Shown here in pieces: positions 17,649 through 25,581 of a DNA stretch of 64,000 nucleotides (position 1 is its first letter; every line of letters starts with the position of its first letter). This DNA is from JAVXGM01 sp036657395 (GTDB lineage: Bacteria; Bacillota; Clostridia; Peptostreptococcales; Anaerovoracaceae). Under the pieces are notes generated by a model. The model ran no database searches. It was not told the origin of the DNA and saw only the letters and a list, made by a program, of their open reading frames with translations. The DNA lies in contig JAVXGM010000001.1 of assembly GCA_036657395.1 (NCBI GenBank), forward strand, positions 186,001-250,000. The letters run 5' to 3'. A program made the position numbers and the translations under genes.

Positions 17649-18650
17649 TTAGGGGGTTGGGGTAACTGTAGGCGTAGCCTTAGTGATGTCTACATAGAAA
17701 CAAAATTCCTGACTTGTGTAAAAATTTTTATTTGTACCTTTTTCATAGCCATAGATTATAACTTGATACCAATTGGAATCTCCTTTTGCACTGTCTGCAA
17801 CATTTTTTACAGTCCATGTGTTCACATCATCCCATCTTTCTTTGTCACCTTTATAATTTTTTACTTTTGTCCATTTGTAGTAGAAAAATACCTTGTTACC
17901 CTCTAGTGGGTGTGAAACCTCCACTTTGAGATCTACAGGTTCACCGTTATAGGTTTTTTTACGGAGTTATTGGTCTGTGTAATTACAGGGTCAGCATAGC
18001 CAGTAGAAATGGGGTATAAGCAGTCACCCACTAATATTGTAGTGGGTGTAACAGTCGTAGTAGACCCCGTTGAAAAAGTCCAACCACTCTTGTAACCGGA
18101 TCCCGTAGAGGCAACATCCGGTAATTTATAGGAGGTATCTGCTGCCCAAACATCTCCTGTAGGGCTTTTTGCATAGTTTAAGGGACGATTAAATAGAATG
18201 TTTTTAACATTATTGTGCCATCAAATTTTAATTGCATTTCATAGCATAAAAGGGGTTTTGCTATTGTGTATGTAAATTTAGCATTAAAGCTATTGAATAT
18301 TTCCTTTGATGGGCAAATAATCGCCGTTAGCTTTGAGCAATTCCTAAATGCGGTGCAGCCATTAAAAACATTGTTTCCCATAGTAGTTAGGGAATTTGGG
18401 AGAATAAGGGGCTGAGCCAGTTTCGTACAATTAAGAAAGGATGAGTTTCCAAGTACCTTAAGAGTATCTGGGAATTCAAGTTTGGTAAAATTGCACCCTT
18501 CAAATGATTTTTGTCCAAGAGTTGTAATGTTTTGTGGAATTATGACGCTAGTAAAGTTACAGTTCATAAACAGTGGAAGCTTTATTTCTGTAATGCTTGC
18601 GTTTTTAGGCAAGTTTAAAGAGCCATCAAATCCATTTGCCGCAAAGGCAG
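17649..18650 (-). pseudogene. Remnant of a BspA-type leucine-rich-repeat surface protein
   Basis: Read on the minus strand, this stretch encodes LRR_5-type repeats (for example ITTLGQKSFEGCNFTKLEFP and LTTMGNNVFNGCTAFRNCSK), then a non-repeat domain and a TP-rich end (TPTVTPTP). It has no start of its own. Two apparent single-base frameshifts break it: near 18209-18217, and at the T7 run at 17954-17960, where one more base would restore the frame. Its upstream end is joined out of frame to a C11-protease fragment. The frameshifts could partly be sequencing errors, but the missing start could not. Confidence 0.72.
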
Positions 18651-18956
18651 AATGATCACCTGTACATTTTCCGGTAGTTGCACATTTAAAAGTTTCGCCA
18701 GATCGGAAGTGGCCGCACCGCCATCCGATTCTAAGTCGCTTCCACACAAATACCAATAAACAGCCCAGCTGGAATCATCATCGGATTCGGCGGCATGAAG
18801 GCTTCCCTCACTGGCGCTGCCATCATCCTTATACGAACAGCCGCTTATAACGCCCACTATCAGAAGAAGAGAAAGAAAGCAGCATAAGATTTTTTTTGTA
18901 TTCTTAAATAAAACTCCCTGTTTACAAAAGAGGAGCTCTGGCAGGCACGCCGCCAA
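18650..18956 (-). pseudogene. N-terminal fragment of a clostripain-family (C11) protease
   Basis: A lipoprotein-type signal (VISGC) is followed by WAVYWYLCGSDLESDGGAATSDL, the start of the C11 (clostripain) catalytic domain. The similarity stops at about 18657 after ENVQV, and the frame then runs 13 codons to a stop. The catalytic His and Cys region is absent, so the product cannot be a protease. The only ATG (18956) lies inside the terminator of the neighbouring lipoprotein gene and I see no ribosome site, so the original start seems lost too. A deletion joining two unrelated surface-protein genes explains the structure. Confidence 0.72.
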
Positions 18957-18966
18957 AGCTCCTCTT
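18928..18966 (-). terminator. Terminator of the 136-aa lipoprotein gene
   Basis: AAGAGGAGCT at 18928-18937 pairs exactly with AGCTCCTCTT at 18957-18966, with a further TGGC/GCCA inner stem; on the minus strand it ends in TTTTG. It lies 17 bases after the lipoprotein stop. Confidence 0.8.
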
Positions 18967-18982
18967 CAAGTTCGCTTAAATA

Positions 18983-19393
18983 TTATTCTGCATAAGGAAC
19001 GAGAACCATCTCAATATCCTTTGTTCCGTCGTTCACCTTATAAGAAAGCGTATTTGCGCCCTCATCGTAGGTCACGCTTAAAAACACCTTGCCGTCCTCT
19101 GGGTTAAGAACCTCAAACCCGTTGTTCTTAACGTCAAGCTTATATTCCTGCGTTTGGTCTGTGCCAGTTATCGTTGCAGTCGTGGCCGTTATCTCCCAAA
19201 TTGAATTGCCCGTTTCCGGGTCAACGCCGTTATCAGCGCAGTATGTCTCAAAATCCACGCCTCCCACAGAACTAAGACCCCATGTTCCCTCAATTTTCGT
19301 CATATCCAGTGCGCCGCTGCCGCAGGCTGTGACGGAAAAAGCCATCATTACAGCCAAAAAGAGCATACCAAAAGATTTCATTGTTTTTTTCAT
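18983..19393 (-). CDS. Putative lipoprotein, lipocalin-like, unknown function
   Basis: The 136-residue product has a signal peptide with lipobox (MAFSVTACG, Cys at about residue 24). A short domain rich in beta-strand follows, opening IEGTWGLSSVGG near residue 35, with TATITGTDQTQEYKL and LSYKVNDGTKDIEMVLVP. Such GTW-x-n-Y repeats are typical of small lipocalin-like or DUF-type extracytoplasmic proteins, but I do not recognise a named family. AGGAACG-type ribosome sites precede the ATG and a strong terminator follows. Base composition is more G+C-rich than in the flanking core genes, in line with the island. Confidence 0.7.
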   Translation of the reverse strand: MKKTMKSFGMLFLAVMMAFSVTACGSGALDMTKIEGTWGLSSVGGVDFETYCADNGVDPETGNSIWEITATTATITGTDQTQEYKLDVKNNGFEVLNPEDGKVFLSVTYDEGANTLSYKVNDGTKDIEMVLVPYAE

Positions 19394-19554
19394 TGAACGT
19401 TCCTCCTTAAAAATAATTTATATGAAATAACCGGCGGTTCTAAAACCCAAGACTTGTGTGCTGTTTTAACTGCTTGCTGAGCTTCCGGTAACGCTTCATG
19501 ACAGTTCCAAGATAAGCGTTCCCTCTCCTGTTTTATCTATGAAAGAGCCCTGCA

Positions 19555-19938
19555 TTACAGCTTTAGAGCTTCCAACTCCGCTGCGGTAGTCTCTACCAAT
19601 TTTTCGCAATCCTTAACATTCTGCCCCACAACGCTACCGAATCCAAATAGCCCCTTCGTCACGGTGTCCAGCACCATGTTAGTCGCCACATTTCCCACGC
19701 CAGCCTCCTGGGATTTCTGAATGGAGAATTTTTGGCTCCCGGCCTTAAAGCCCGCCTTCATCACCCAAACCTGATTTTGACGATCCAGAGCAGGAAACGT
19801 GATAATCATCGCTGCTCCATGCTTTGTAAGGGAGGGTTCGCCCGCGGAAAAATTGTGCGTTTTCATAACCTCATAAAGTTCCTCGATCGTATACGCTTTC
19901 TGCGTTTTTATGTTTCTTATCTTTACACCAAATGCCAT
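19555..19938 (-). CDS. Hypothetical protein, 127 aa
   Basis: This protein is not recognised. The 127-residue product begins MAFGVKIRNIKTQKAYTIEEL, has an alpha/beta-looking N-terminal part and a glycine-rich hydrophobic stretch (about residues 85-108: GLFGFGSVVGQNV) that could associate with a membrane. GAGAGGAAG precedes the start. It lies 32 bases downstream of the TM2 gene on the same strand and probably shares its transcript. Confidence 0.62.
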   Translation of the reverse strand: MAFGVKIRNIKTQKAYTIEELYEVMKTHNFSAGEPSLTKHGAAMIITFPALDRQNQVWVMKAGFKAGSQKFSIQKSQEAGVGNVATNMVLDTVTKGLFGFGSVVGQNVKDCEKLVETTAAELEALKL

Positions 19939-19970
19939 AAATGCTTCCTCTCAATCTGTTGGCTTCAAAA

Positions 19971-20171
19971 TTATTCTGTAATCCACAGCGTGCCGTCTTT
20001 TTTTGTGAACTTCCCGGTACAGACGTTTACTAAGTCCACAATCCAACCGATGCCAAAGCATCCAATAGTGAGCAGCCAGATGATGCCGGTACCAACTTTA
20101 CCCGCCATAAATCTATGTACACCTAACTCTCCTAAAAAAAATGTGATAATGATTGCCATCGTTTTACTCAT
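19971..20171 (-). CDS. TM2 domain membrane protein
   Basis: The 66-residue protein is a single TM2 domain: two hydrophobic helices (MAIIITFFLGELGVHRF and IIWLLTIGCFGIGWIVDL) joined by the conserved GxxGxHRFxxGKxxxG turn. Its role is unknown; TM2 proteins often sit beside signalling or toxin genes. An upstream ATG at 20177 would be only two bases from AGGAGG, so ATG at 20171, with an 8-base spacer, is the likely start. That start lies in a 23-bp tandem duplication and overlaps the stop of a mini-ORF (ATGA). It is transcribed away from the LytTR regulator. Confidence 0.78.
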   Translation of the reverse strand: MSKTMAIIITFFLGELGVHRFMAGKVGTGIIWLLTIGCFGIGWIVDLVNVCTGKFTKKDGTLWITE

Positions 20172-20207
20172 TTGCATTTCCTCCTTTTACTCATTTGCAT
20201 TTCCTCC
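20162..20207. repeat. Perfect 23-bp tandem duplication of a ribosome site and start codon
   Basis: The same 23 bases occur at 20162-20184 and 20185-20207. Each copy carries (minus strand) AGGAGG, an 8-base spacer and ATGAGTA, so the translation start of the TM2 gene has been copied in tandem. Confidence 0.95.
20168..20194 (-). CDS. Mini-ORF (8 codons) upstream of and overlapping the TM2 start
   Basis: The outer copy of the duplicated start reads MSKRRKCK and stops with TGA at 20170-20168, overlapping the TM2 ATG (20171-20169) as ATGA. It has its own AGGAGG. It may be a by-product of the duplication or a translational-coupling element. Confidence 0.35.
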   Translation of the reverse strand: MSKRRKCK

Positions 20208-20298
20208 TTGATAATTAATAATGCCAGTATCTACATGCTTAGCTCGCATTCCTTTTTTATTTTATCTTGTGCCCCAAAAAAAACAATGCCGTTGGTCG

Positions 20299-20355
20299 AA
20301 GACGCATTTTTTTGGCGCAAGACGCATTTTTCCGCTTCAAGTTTTATGATATAAT
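20299..20355 (+). promoter_or_regulatory. LytTR-type promoter: direct repeats, poor -35 and TATAAT
   Basis: AAGACGCATTTTT occurs at 20299-20311 and 20319-20331, exactly 20 bases apart, abutting a poor -35 (TTTTTC, 20327-20332) and a perfect TATAAT at 20350-20355 (spacer 17). LytTR regulators bind pairs of direct repeats about two helical turns apart next to weak -35 elements, so autoregulation of the cassette below is likely. Confidence 0.6.
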
Positions 20356-20388
20356 GATGTTGGATAATTATAGCTAGGAGGACTTCCT

Positions 20389-21135
20389 ATGGATAGAATG
20401 CTGAAAATTGCAGCCGTAGATGATATGCAGGAAGCAAGAGATGCGCTTGCTGAAAAATTAAATTACTACATGGAAAGCCGTTGGCTAAAATATGAGCTTT
20501 CAAACTTTGAAAGCGGCGAAAGCTTTGTTTCCGCTCTGGAAAAAGAGCGTTTTGATATTGTGTTTATGGATATTTTTATGAATGGCATGACCGGCATTGA
20601 GGCGGCTACCAAGCTGCGGGCAGTGGATATGAACTGCAAGCTGGTATTCCTGACCACCTCAAGGGACTTTTTAGAGGAGGGGTATGGGTACAATCCATGT
20701 CACTATTTGCTAAAGCCCTTTGACAATGAAAAATTTAAACAAGCAATGCATAACTGCCAAATCAAACGGCAGTTTGACGTACCGTTCCTTGACATTGTTT
20801 CTAACGGTATCCCAATGCGCATTGATACGGCTGAGCTTATCTATGTAAATACCTACGGGCGCAATGTACAAATACATACAACAACCGGCACACATTCTGC
20901 GGGGCGTGGGTTTGCAGGCATTTCTGAGTCGCTTTTGGCAGATGAGCGATTTCTCCTATGCATCAAGGGAGTCGCCGTGAATATGGATTTTATCGCTGGA
21001 GTAGAGGACGCCGTTTTTTTGCTGAAAAACGGCGAGCGTCTGCAAATGGCTTTGCGCACCAAAAACAGTCTTATGAAGCAGTATCGGGCTTATCGCTTTG
21101 CGCGCGCAGGCAGTAGAGAGGGTACCAGCCTATGA
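20389..21135 (+). CDS. LytTR-family response regulator
   Basis: This is an AgrA/LytR-type transcription factor of 248 residues. The receiver domain (about 1-125) has the acidic pair in AAVDDMQEA, the phospho-Asp in FMDIFMNG near residue 64 and the Lys in LLKPFD near residue 108. The LytTR DNA-binding domain follows (about 135-238), including LIYVNTYGRNVQIHT and the FLLCIKGVAVN segment. AGGAGG lies ten bases before the ATG. The stop overlaps the next gene (ATGA), and the cognate kinase is two genes downstream. G+C content and codon choice differ visibly from the core genes, suggesting acquisition. Confidence 0.93.
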   Translation: MDRMLKIAAVDDMQEARDALAEKLNYYMESRWLKYELSNFESGESFVSALEKERFDIVFMDIFMNGMTGIEAATKLRAVDMNCKLVFLTTSRDFLEEGYGYNPCHYLLKPFDNEKFKQAMHNCQIKRQFDVPFLDIVSNGIPMRIDTAELIYVNTYGRNVQIHTTTGTHSAGRGFAGISESLLADERFLLCIKGVAVNMDFIAGVEDAVFLLKNGERLQMALRTKNSLMKQYRAYRFARAGSREGTSL

Positions 21136-22928
21136 AGAAGATGATTTCTCTGCTTTTGGCATTGATAGCAGCCTTATCCTTTTGCAATGTTTACGTTTAT
21201 GCCGATGGCGGCGAAATCACAGCGTCACAGGATTTAACTGGCGGTGTGGTAACCCGTTTTGCCTATGAGCGCGTGTTTGCTTCTCTCACGCTGGATTGCT
21301 ACCAAAAAGGCAAGCTGGATGAACTCTATGACCTGCTGGATATAATCGACGATGCGCTGGACTGCACGGTAGCTCTGCCGGACGGCAGCACGGTAGAGAC
21401 CGCTTGCACCGCTGAGTGGAATACGGGCGAGCTGACGTTGGATACGTCCGGCCTTTACGATGTGACCGCCACCCTCATCCCTCCGAAGGGCTGCACCTTT
21501 GGCGACGGTGTGCGGACACAGATTGTTGTGCCAGTGCAGATTCTGGATGCGGAAAGCAAAACAGTAACCATCATCGCTATGGATGAATTTATCCAAGATT
21601 CCGTCTCTGCAGCGATTCCGGCGTGCAGCACCCCGGAAAGCCTTGCCACCCAGCCTGACTTGCAGGATGCAGCACTTACCTGCTATGACCAAAACGGCGG
21701 TGAGCACCGCGCCTCCATCCTATGGGACGACTCCGCGGTGGATTTACAGACTGTCGGAGTTTATCGTATGCAGGGAACGCCGCAGCCGCCTGTCGGCACG
21801 ACATTTGACGAGGGACTTGTGTTTCCTGAAATTTCCGCCGCTGTTTCGGTGCAGACACCCGGCAAGCCGGAAATCAACTGCTATTACCGGGGGCGCGGCG
21901 TGTTTCGTTTCCCATGGGTGCTGACACCGGAACAGACGGGAACTTTGGATGCCTTTGAAGCGTGGCTTTGCACAGACGGTGTGTGGGAAAAATTAGAGGA
22001 AGGATATTATATCGGAGAGGAGTATTTTTCCATTGCTTTATGGCGTCTGCCGCAGGGCGAGCCATGCCAGCTTCAGGTTATATATCCCGGTGGGCAGACC
22101 GGGATACTTACCTTTACATATGACGGTACTACACTGGACGCAGATTATTCCGAGGGAGACCGTGACGGCGGTGATTCTGATGGCGAAGAGAACCGCAATG
22201 ATGACAGCATAGGAGGGACTCCGTCTCCTACGCCGAGCCCGGAACCAACGCCTGCATCGACGCCACCCTCCGCGCCGGATCCCACTCCTCCCGCAAATGG
22301 CGGTGAACAAAACAGTGCAGGAAAGCCGTCAGCGGAGCAGACCGCTCTGGCACCGTTTGACGAAGACGAGACTTCGACTTTTGTGGAACGGAGTGATGAA
22401 ACCTCTACCATCCTTTCTGGCCTACGGCTTCGTATGATGCGAAAAAACGGCGGCGTACCGTTTTCGAAGCAAGGCGTAAATATCGTTTTATCGGAGAAAG
22501 CAATCGACAACCTTCCTCTGGCCGATGACAGCGTATTTACCATTGAAATCAAACGAGAAAGCGAAAACAAATTCTCTTTTGCCGTGTCGGTTGACAGCGT
22601 AGAGATTACCGAGCTTGTGGACACAAAGATTATGCTGCCCTATACCCCAAACGAAAAAGAGCCTATTCTTAGTGTGCGTCACAACAAGCTGGAAGAAGAA
22701 ACCCCCGGCAGTTACGAAGCTCAACAAAGACTTGCGTCCTTTTCGGTAAATACTTGCGGACAGTACACCATTTTTGAGGAATCCGTCCCTGCATCGGCAA
22801 GCCCCAGCGGTTCAGAACAATCGGAACAACCGAAGACGGAAGAACTTCCCATTCTGCCTATTTGCCTATTTGCCTTGCTGCCGCTCTGCGGCGGTATAGT
22901 GCGCCTAAAGAGGAGGTCTGACAAATGA
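21132..22928 (+). CDS. Secreted, membrane-anchored surface protein encoded between the two-component genes
   Basis: I do not recognise a named family. The 598-residue protein has a signal peptide (1-24, cleavage after VYA). Two or more beta-rich Ig-like domains follow (about 25-235, with similar TVATACTAEWNT- and RASILWDDSAV-type strands). Next come a further domain (about 240-335), an acidic then Pro/Thr-rich linker (about 340-390, PTPSPEPTPASTP), a domain at about 400-560 and a C-terminal membrane helix with a basic tail (LLPLCGGIVRLKRRSDK). No canonical LPxTG is seen. It overlaps both neighbours by four bases, so it is translated with the regulator and kinase and may be their ligand sensor or output. 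Confidence 0.8.
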   Translation: MKKMISLLLALIAALSFCNVYVYADGGEITASQDLTGGVVTRFAYERVFASLTLDCYQKGKLDELYDLLDIIDDALDCTVALPDGSTVETACTAEWNTGELTLDTSGLYDVTATLIPPKGCTFGDGVRTQIVVPVQILDAESKTVTIIAMDEFIQDSVSAAIPACSTPESLATQPDLQDAALTCYDQNGGEHRASILWDDSAVDLQTVGVYRMQGTPQPPVGTTFDEGLVFPEISAAVSVQTPGKPEINCYYRGRGVFRFPWVLTPEQTGTLDAFEAWLCTDGVWEKLEEGYYIGEEYFSIALWRLPQGEPCQLQVIYPGGQTGILTFTYDGTTLDADYSEGDRDGGDSDGEENRNDDSIGGTPSPTPSPEPTPASTPPSAPDPTPPANGGEQNSAGKPSAEQTALAPFDEDETSTFVERSDETSTILSGLRLRMMRKNGGVPFSKQGVNIVLSEKAIDNLPLADDSVFTIEIKRESENKFSFAVSVDSVEITELVDTKIMLPYTPNEKEPILSVRHNKLEEETPGSYEAQQRLASFSVNTCGQYTIFEESVPASASPSGSEQSEQPKTEELPILPICLFALLPLCGGIVRLKRRSDK

Positions 22929-24838
22929 GTGATACCGCAAAACGCATTCTCACTCTGCTGATCACGGTGGTTATGACCTCCATACTTTGTGTGACCATGT
23001 ATTATAACGACAATAAGTATCACGAGAAGAGTCCCCAACCCTTAGAAGGTTTGCTTGTGGTGAAAGAGGATTCCTTAGAAACCGATCCAATCCGTCATTT
23101 GGTGAGCGGTTGGGCATTCTATCCCGATGCACTGCTCTCCCCAGCGGATTTTGCGCAGGAAGACCCTGACCGCTATATGTTTTACACCTCCATTGGAGAA
23201 CAAACGCGGTTTGACAGTACCGGTGACAGGGACGACCCCCACGGCAGCGGCAGCTACTTTCTGCGGCTGATTCTTCCAAAAGAAACAGCTACCTACGCCT
23301 TGGAGGTGCCGGAGATTTATTCGGCCTATAAGCTTTATGTGGGAGATAGATTGGTGCTGCAAATGGGCGATCCCGAACCGGACAGCTACACGCCCCGCAC
23401 GCAAAATCGTATGATTACCTTTGAGGCGTCAGGCAGCGCCAGCATCCTCATTGCCGTTTCTGATTACTCCCATTTTTACAGCGGCATGGTTTATCCACCC
23501 GCCTTTGGCACGCCGCTGGCCGTAAACACTACAAGAGGACTGCGTATGGGCAGTGCCCTGTTTGCGGACACGATTGCGCTGTTGGCAGCAGTGTTGGCGC
23601 TCTATTTTGGTCTGCGGATGAAGCACCAAAACGCAAAGCTGTTTTCTCTGCTTTGTGTGGTAATCTGTGTGTTTACCTCCTACTCACTATTTCATTCCAT
23701 CTTGGCGCTTCCCGTGTTTCCATGGTACGCCCTTGAAATGACTTCGAGCTATTTGCTGTCGCTCTTATTGGTGGTTCTTCATAACAATATCTGTAACGTG
23801 AATCCGCTTCTCCGGCGAATTTCTATAGTAGTGGCGGCAGTGTTTTGTATGATTGCCTTCAGTTACGGAATACTGAGTACATGGCTTACTGTGCCGGTCA
23901 TGCAGGTGTTTTCCATTTTGGTGTTCATCTTTAAGACGGTTGTTGTGGCATATTTTATTATCACGGCATTTCTGTCGTTGAAAAACAGCAGCCAGCAGGC
24001 CGCTCCGTTGTTTTACGCCTCGATCATCTATGCCTCCACCTTTGTTTGGGATCGCATCTTCCCGACCTACGAACCGGTGCTTGGCGGCTGGTTTGTCGAA
24101 TGGGGCAGCCTTGCGCTGGTGGGTGCAATTGGTTACACACTATGGCGGGACATTACCACGGCCTATCAGAACAGTATTCTCTTTGTGCAAGAGCACAGAA
24201 TGATGACGCGCCAGCTTGCCATGCAAACCGAGTATGCCAAGCAACTCCAAAAGAGCAATGATGAAAACCGCAGGCTTACCCACGATTTTCGTCACCACTT
24301 GCACACCATTGAGGGCATTGCCACACAGTTTGGAGAGAACAATGAAGTTCTCCGCTATTTATCGGAGAATGAAACGATTGCAGCGAGTCTGGCGTATAAC
24401 CGCATTTTTTGCAGCAATGTGGCAATCAATGCACTGCTGCAATATTACAGCGCCGTGACAGCGGAACACCAAATTAAGATTGATTTTCAGCCAATTATCC
24501 CTGAAGAACTGGAAATTTCTGATGTTGCACTGTGCACCGTGCTTGGCAACCTTTTAGAAAATGCAGTAGAGGCCTGCCAGAGACAAGCGGATGACAAACG
24601 GTACATCAAAATCTCTGCCAACTTAGTGGAGAAAACGCTTTTCCTTGTGGTAGAAAACAGCTCAGATGGGAACTACCGGCTGGTGGGTGGGCGGTTTCTT
24701 TCCTGGAAACCGGGTGAATTGCGTTTTGGCACTGGGCTGGAATCGGTTCAGCACACTGTGGAGCAAAACGGCGGTACACTGGATATTTTTCCGGAGCCTA
24801 CCAAATTCCGTGTAGGAATTACGCTGTCGCTTCGGTAA
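22925..24838 (+). CDS. GHKL sensor histidine kinase with extracytoplasmic domain
   Basis: This is the membrane sensor partner of the LytTR regulator. The 637-residue protein has one N-terminal membrane helix (about 8-25), an extracytoplasmic domain (about 30-205) resembling 7TMR-DISM sensors (YKLYVGDRLVLQMG), and about seven membrane helices (210-425). A helical linker and the phospho-acceptor box HDFRHHL near residue 457 follow, and then a GHKL ATPase domain with the N-box NLLENAVEAC near residue 545 and G-box FGTGLESV. Its architecture is like AgrC/LytS-type kinases rather than HisKA kinases. The start overlaps the surface-protein stop (ATGA). Transposase remnants begin two bases after its stop. 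Confidence 0.9.
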   Translation: MSDTAKRILTLLITVVMTSILCVTMYYNDNKYHEKSPQPLEGLLVVKEDSLETDPIRHLVSGWAFYPDALLSPADFAQEDPDRYMFYTSIGEQTRFDSTGDRDDPHGSGSYFLRLILPKETATYALEVPEIYSAYKLYVGDRLVLQMGDPEPDSYTPRTQNRMITFEASGSASILIAVSDYSHFYSGMVYPPAFGTPLAVNTTRGLRMGSALFADTIALLAAVLALYFGLRMKHQNAKLFSLLCVVICVFTSYSLFHSILALPVFPWYALEMTSSYLLSLLLVVLHNNICNVNPLLRRISIVVAAVFCMIAFSYGILSTWLTVPVMQVFSILVFIFKTVVVAYFIITAFLSLKNSSQQAAPLFYASIIYASTFVWDRIFPTYEPVLGGWFVEWGSLALVGAIGYTLWRDITTAYQNSILFVQEHRMMTRQLAMQTEYAKQLQKSNDENRRLTHDFRHHLHTIEGIATQFGENNEVLRYLSENETIAASLAYNRIFCSNVAINALLQYYSAVTAEHQIKIDFQPIIPEELEISDVALCTVLGNLLENAVEACQRQADDKRYIKISANLVEKTLFLVVENSSDGNYRLVGGRFLSWKPGELRFGTGLESVQHTVEQNGGTLDIFPEPTKFRVGITLSLR

Positions 24839-24839
24839 A

Positions 24840-24938
24840 GCAATTGGCACCGCCTTTGGTTTTCGCAACACCGATAGCTTGATTGCGATGGTGATGCTGA
24901 CCTGTTCATCTGTTCAGCCAAGGCTTCCTAGATGGTGA
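24840..24938 (+). pseudogene. Probable C-terminal remnant of a DDE transposase
   Basis: The frame 24840-24938 reads GTAFGFRNTDSL near its start and ends QPRLPRW-stop. The FGFRN-type motif near the C-terminus is typical of DDE transposases, but the family cannot be fixed from 32 residues. It has no start and directly abuts the kinase gene. Confidence 0.4.
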
Positions 24939-24972
24939 GTTTTTACCCACACATTCTACCCAAGCCTCATAA

Positions 24973-25059
24973 ATATATGTCAGCGAAGGCAGAATTGCGG
25001 AAATAGGAACACACAATGAACTTATGAACCGCAAAGGATATTACGAAGCGCTTTATTAA
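24973..25059 (+). pseudogene. C-terminal remnant of an ABC exporter ATPase
   Basis: After a stop at 24970-24972 the frame reads EGRIAEIGTHNELM and ends GYYEALY-stop. This is the characteristic end of an MsbA/LmrA-type exporter nucleotide-binding domain (D/H-loop C-terminal tail). Everything upstream is missing. Confidence 0.65.
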
Positions 25060-25139
25060 TCACAATATAGCTGAGTATGTAACTGTTTCTGGAAGTTGTA
25101 ATGCGGCAAAACATATTCTGCAACAACGGGTGAGAAATA

Positions 25140-25403
25140 ATGATTCCATACAAAATGTATCCGCTAACAAATGCACAGGAGCGGATCTGGTTCACACAGA
25201 CAATTTACCCGGATTCTCCAATGTTCAATATTGGAGGGACTGCGACAATTCATGGGGAAATTGACATAGATATTCTATGTCATGCATTTACCATTTTTGC
25301 TGATGAGCATGATTCTCTTCGCATGAGATATACTGTACACGGCGGGCAGCCGTTTCAGTATTTTTGTTCGGTAAACACTGCGAGACAGCTAGGGAATCTC
25401 TGA
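25140..25403 (+). pseudogene. N-terminal fragment of an NRPS condensation domain
   Basis: The 87-residue frame begins MIPYKMYPLTNAQERIWFTQ, the standard opening of a condensation domain, continuing through NIGGTATIHGEIDIDIL to DEHDSLRMRYT. It stops after VNTARQLGNL, far short of the HHxxxDG active site, so it cannot be functional. With the ABC exporter remnant just upstream it points to a lost nonribosomal-peptide locus. Confidence 0.78.
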
Positions 25404-25433
25404 TTTAATAAAAGCTACCATGAAGCCTCAAAA

Positions 25434-25475
25434 AGTAATATACTCTTTTTGCTGCAAAAGTCAGGGTATATTACT
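25434..25475. repeat. 10-bp inverted repeat at the island edge
   Basis: AGTAATATAC at 25434-25443 is exactly inverted at 25466-25475. It may be a hairpin or the end of a lost mobile element; no transposase is intact nearby. Confidence 0.4.
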
Positions 25476-25506
25476 CAAAGAATAGTCTGTCAATATAAAT
25501 CAACGA

Positions 25507-25554
25507 AGCAGGGCTGTGCAAACTACTTTTCCAGTTTGCACAGCCCTGCTTTTT
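25507..25554. terminator. Strong 18-bp hairpin terminator downstream of cysK
   Basis: AGCAGGGCTGTGCAAACT (25507-25524) pairs perfectly with 25533-25550, loop of 8. The plus side ends in a T-run. The minus side has no long T-run, but the hairpin still follows cysK by about 30 bases. It divides the island from the core. Confidence 0.8.
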
Positions 25555-25581
25555 ATTTTGGTCTGAAGTTTCATTTTCAAT

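Noticed and set aside
22145..22624. A 159-codon minus-strand frame in the surface-protein gene
   Set aside because: It is produced by the Pro/Thr/Ser-rich linker read backwards in a G+C-rich gene; no start signal is present.
21132..22928. Surface protein as an LPxTG sortase substrate
   Set aside because: The C-terminus has a hydrophobic helix and basic tail, but the preceding sequence reads EELPILPIC, not a credible LPxTG variant.
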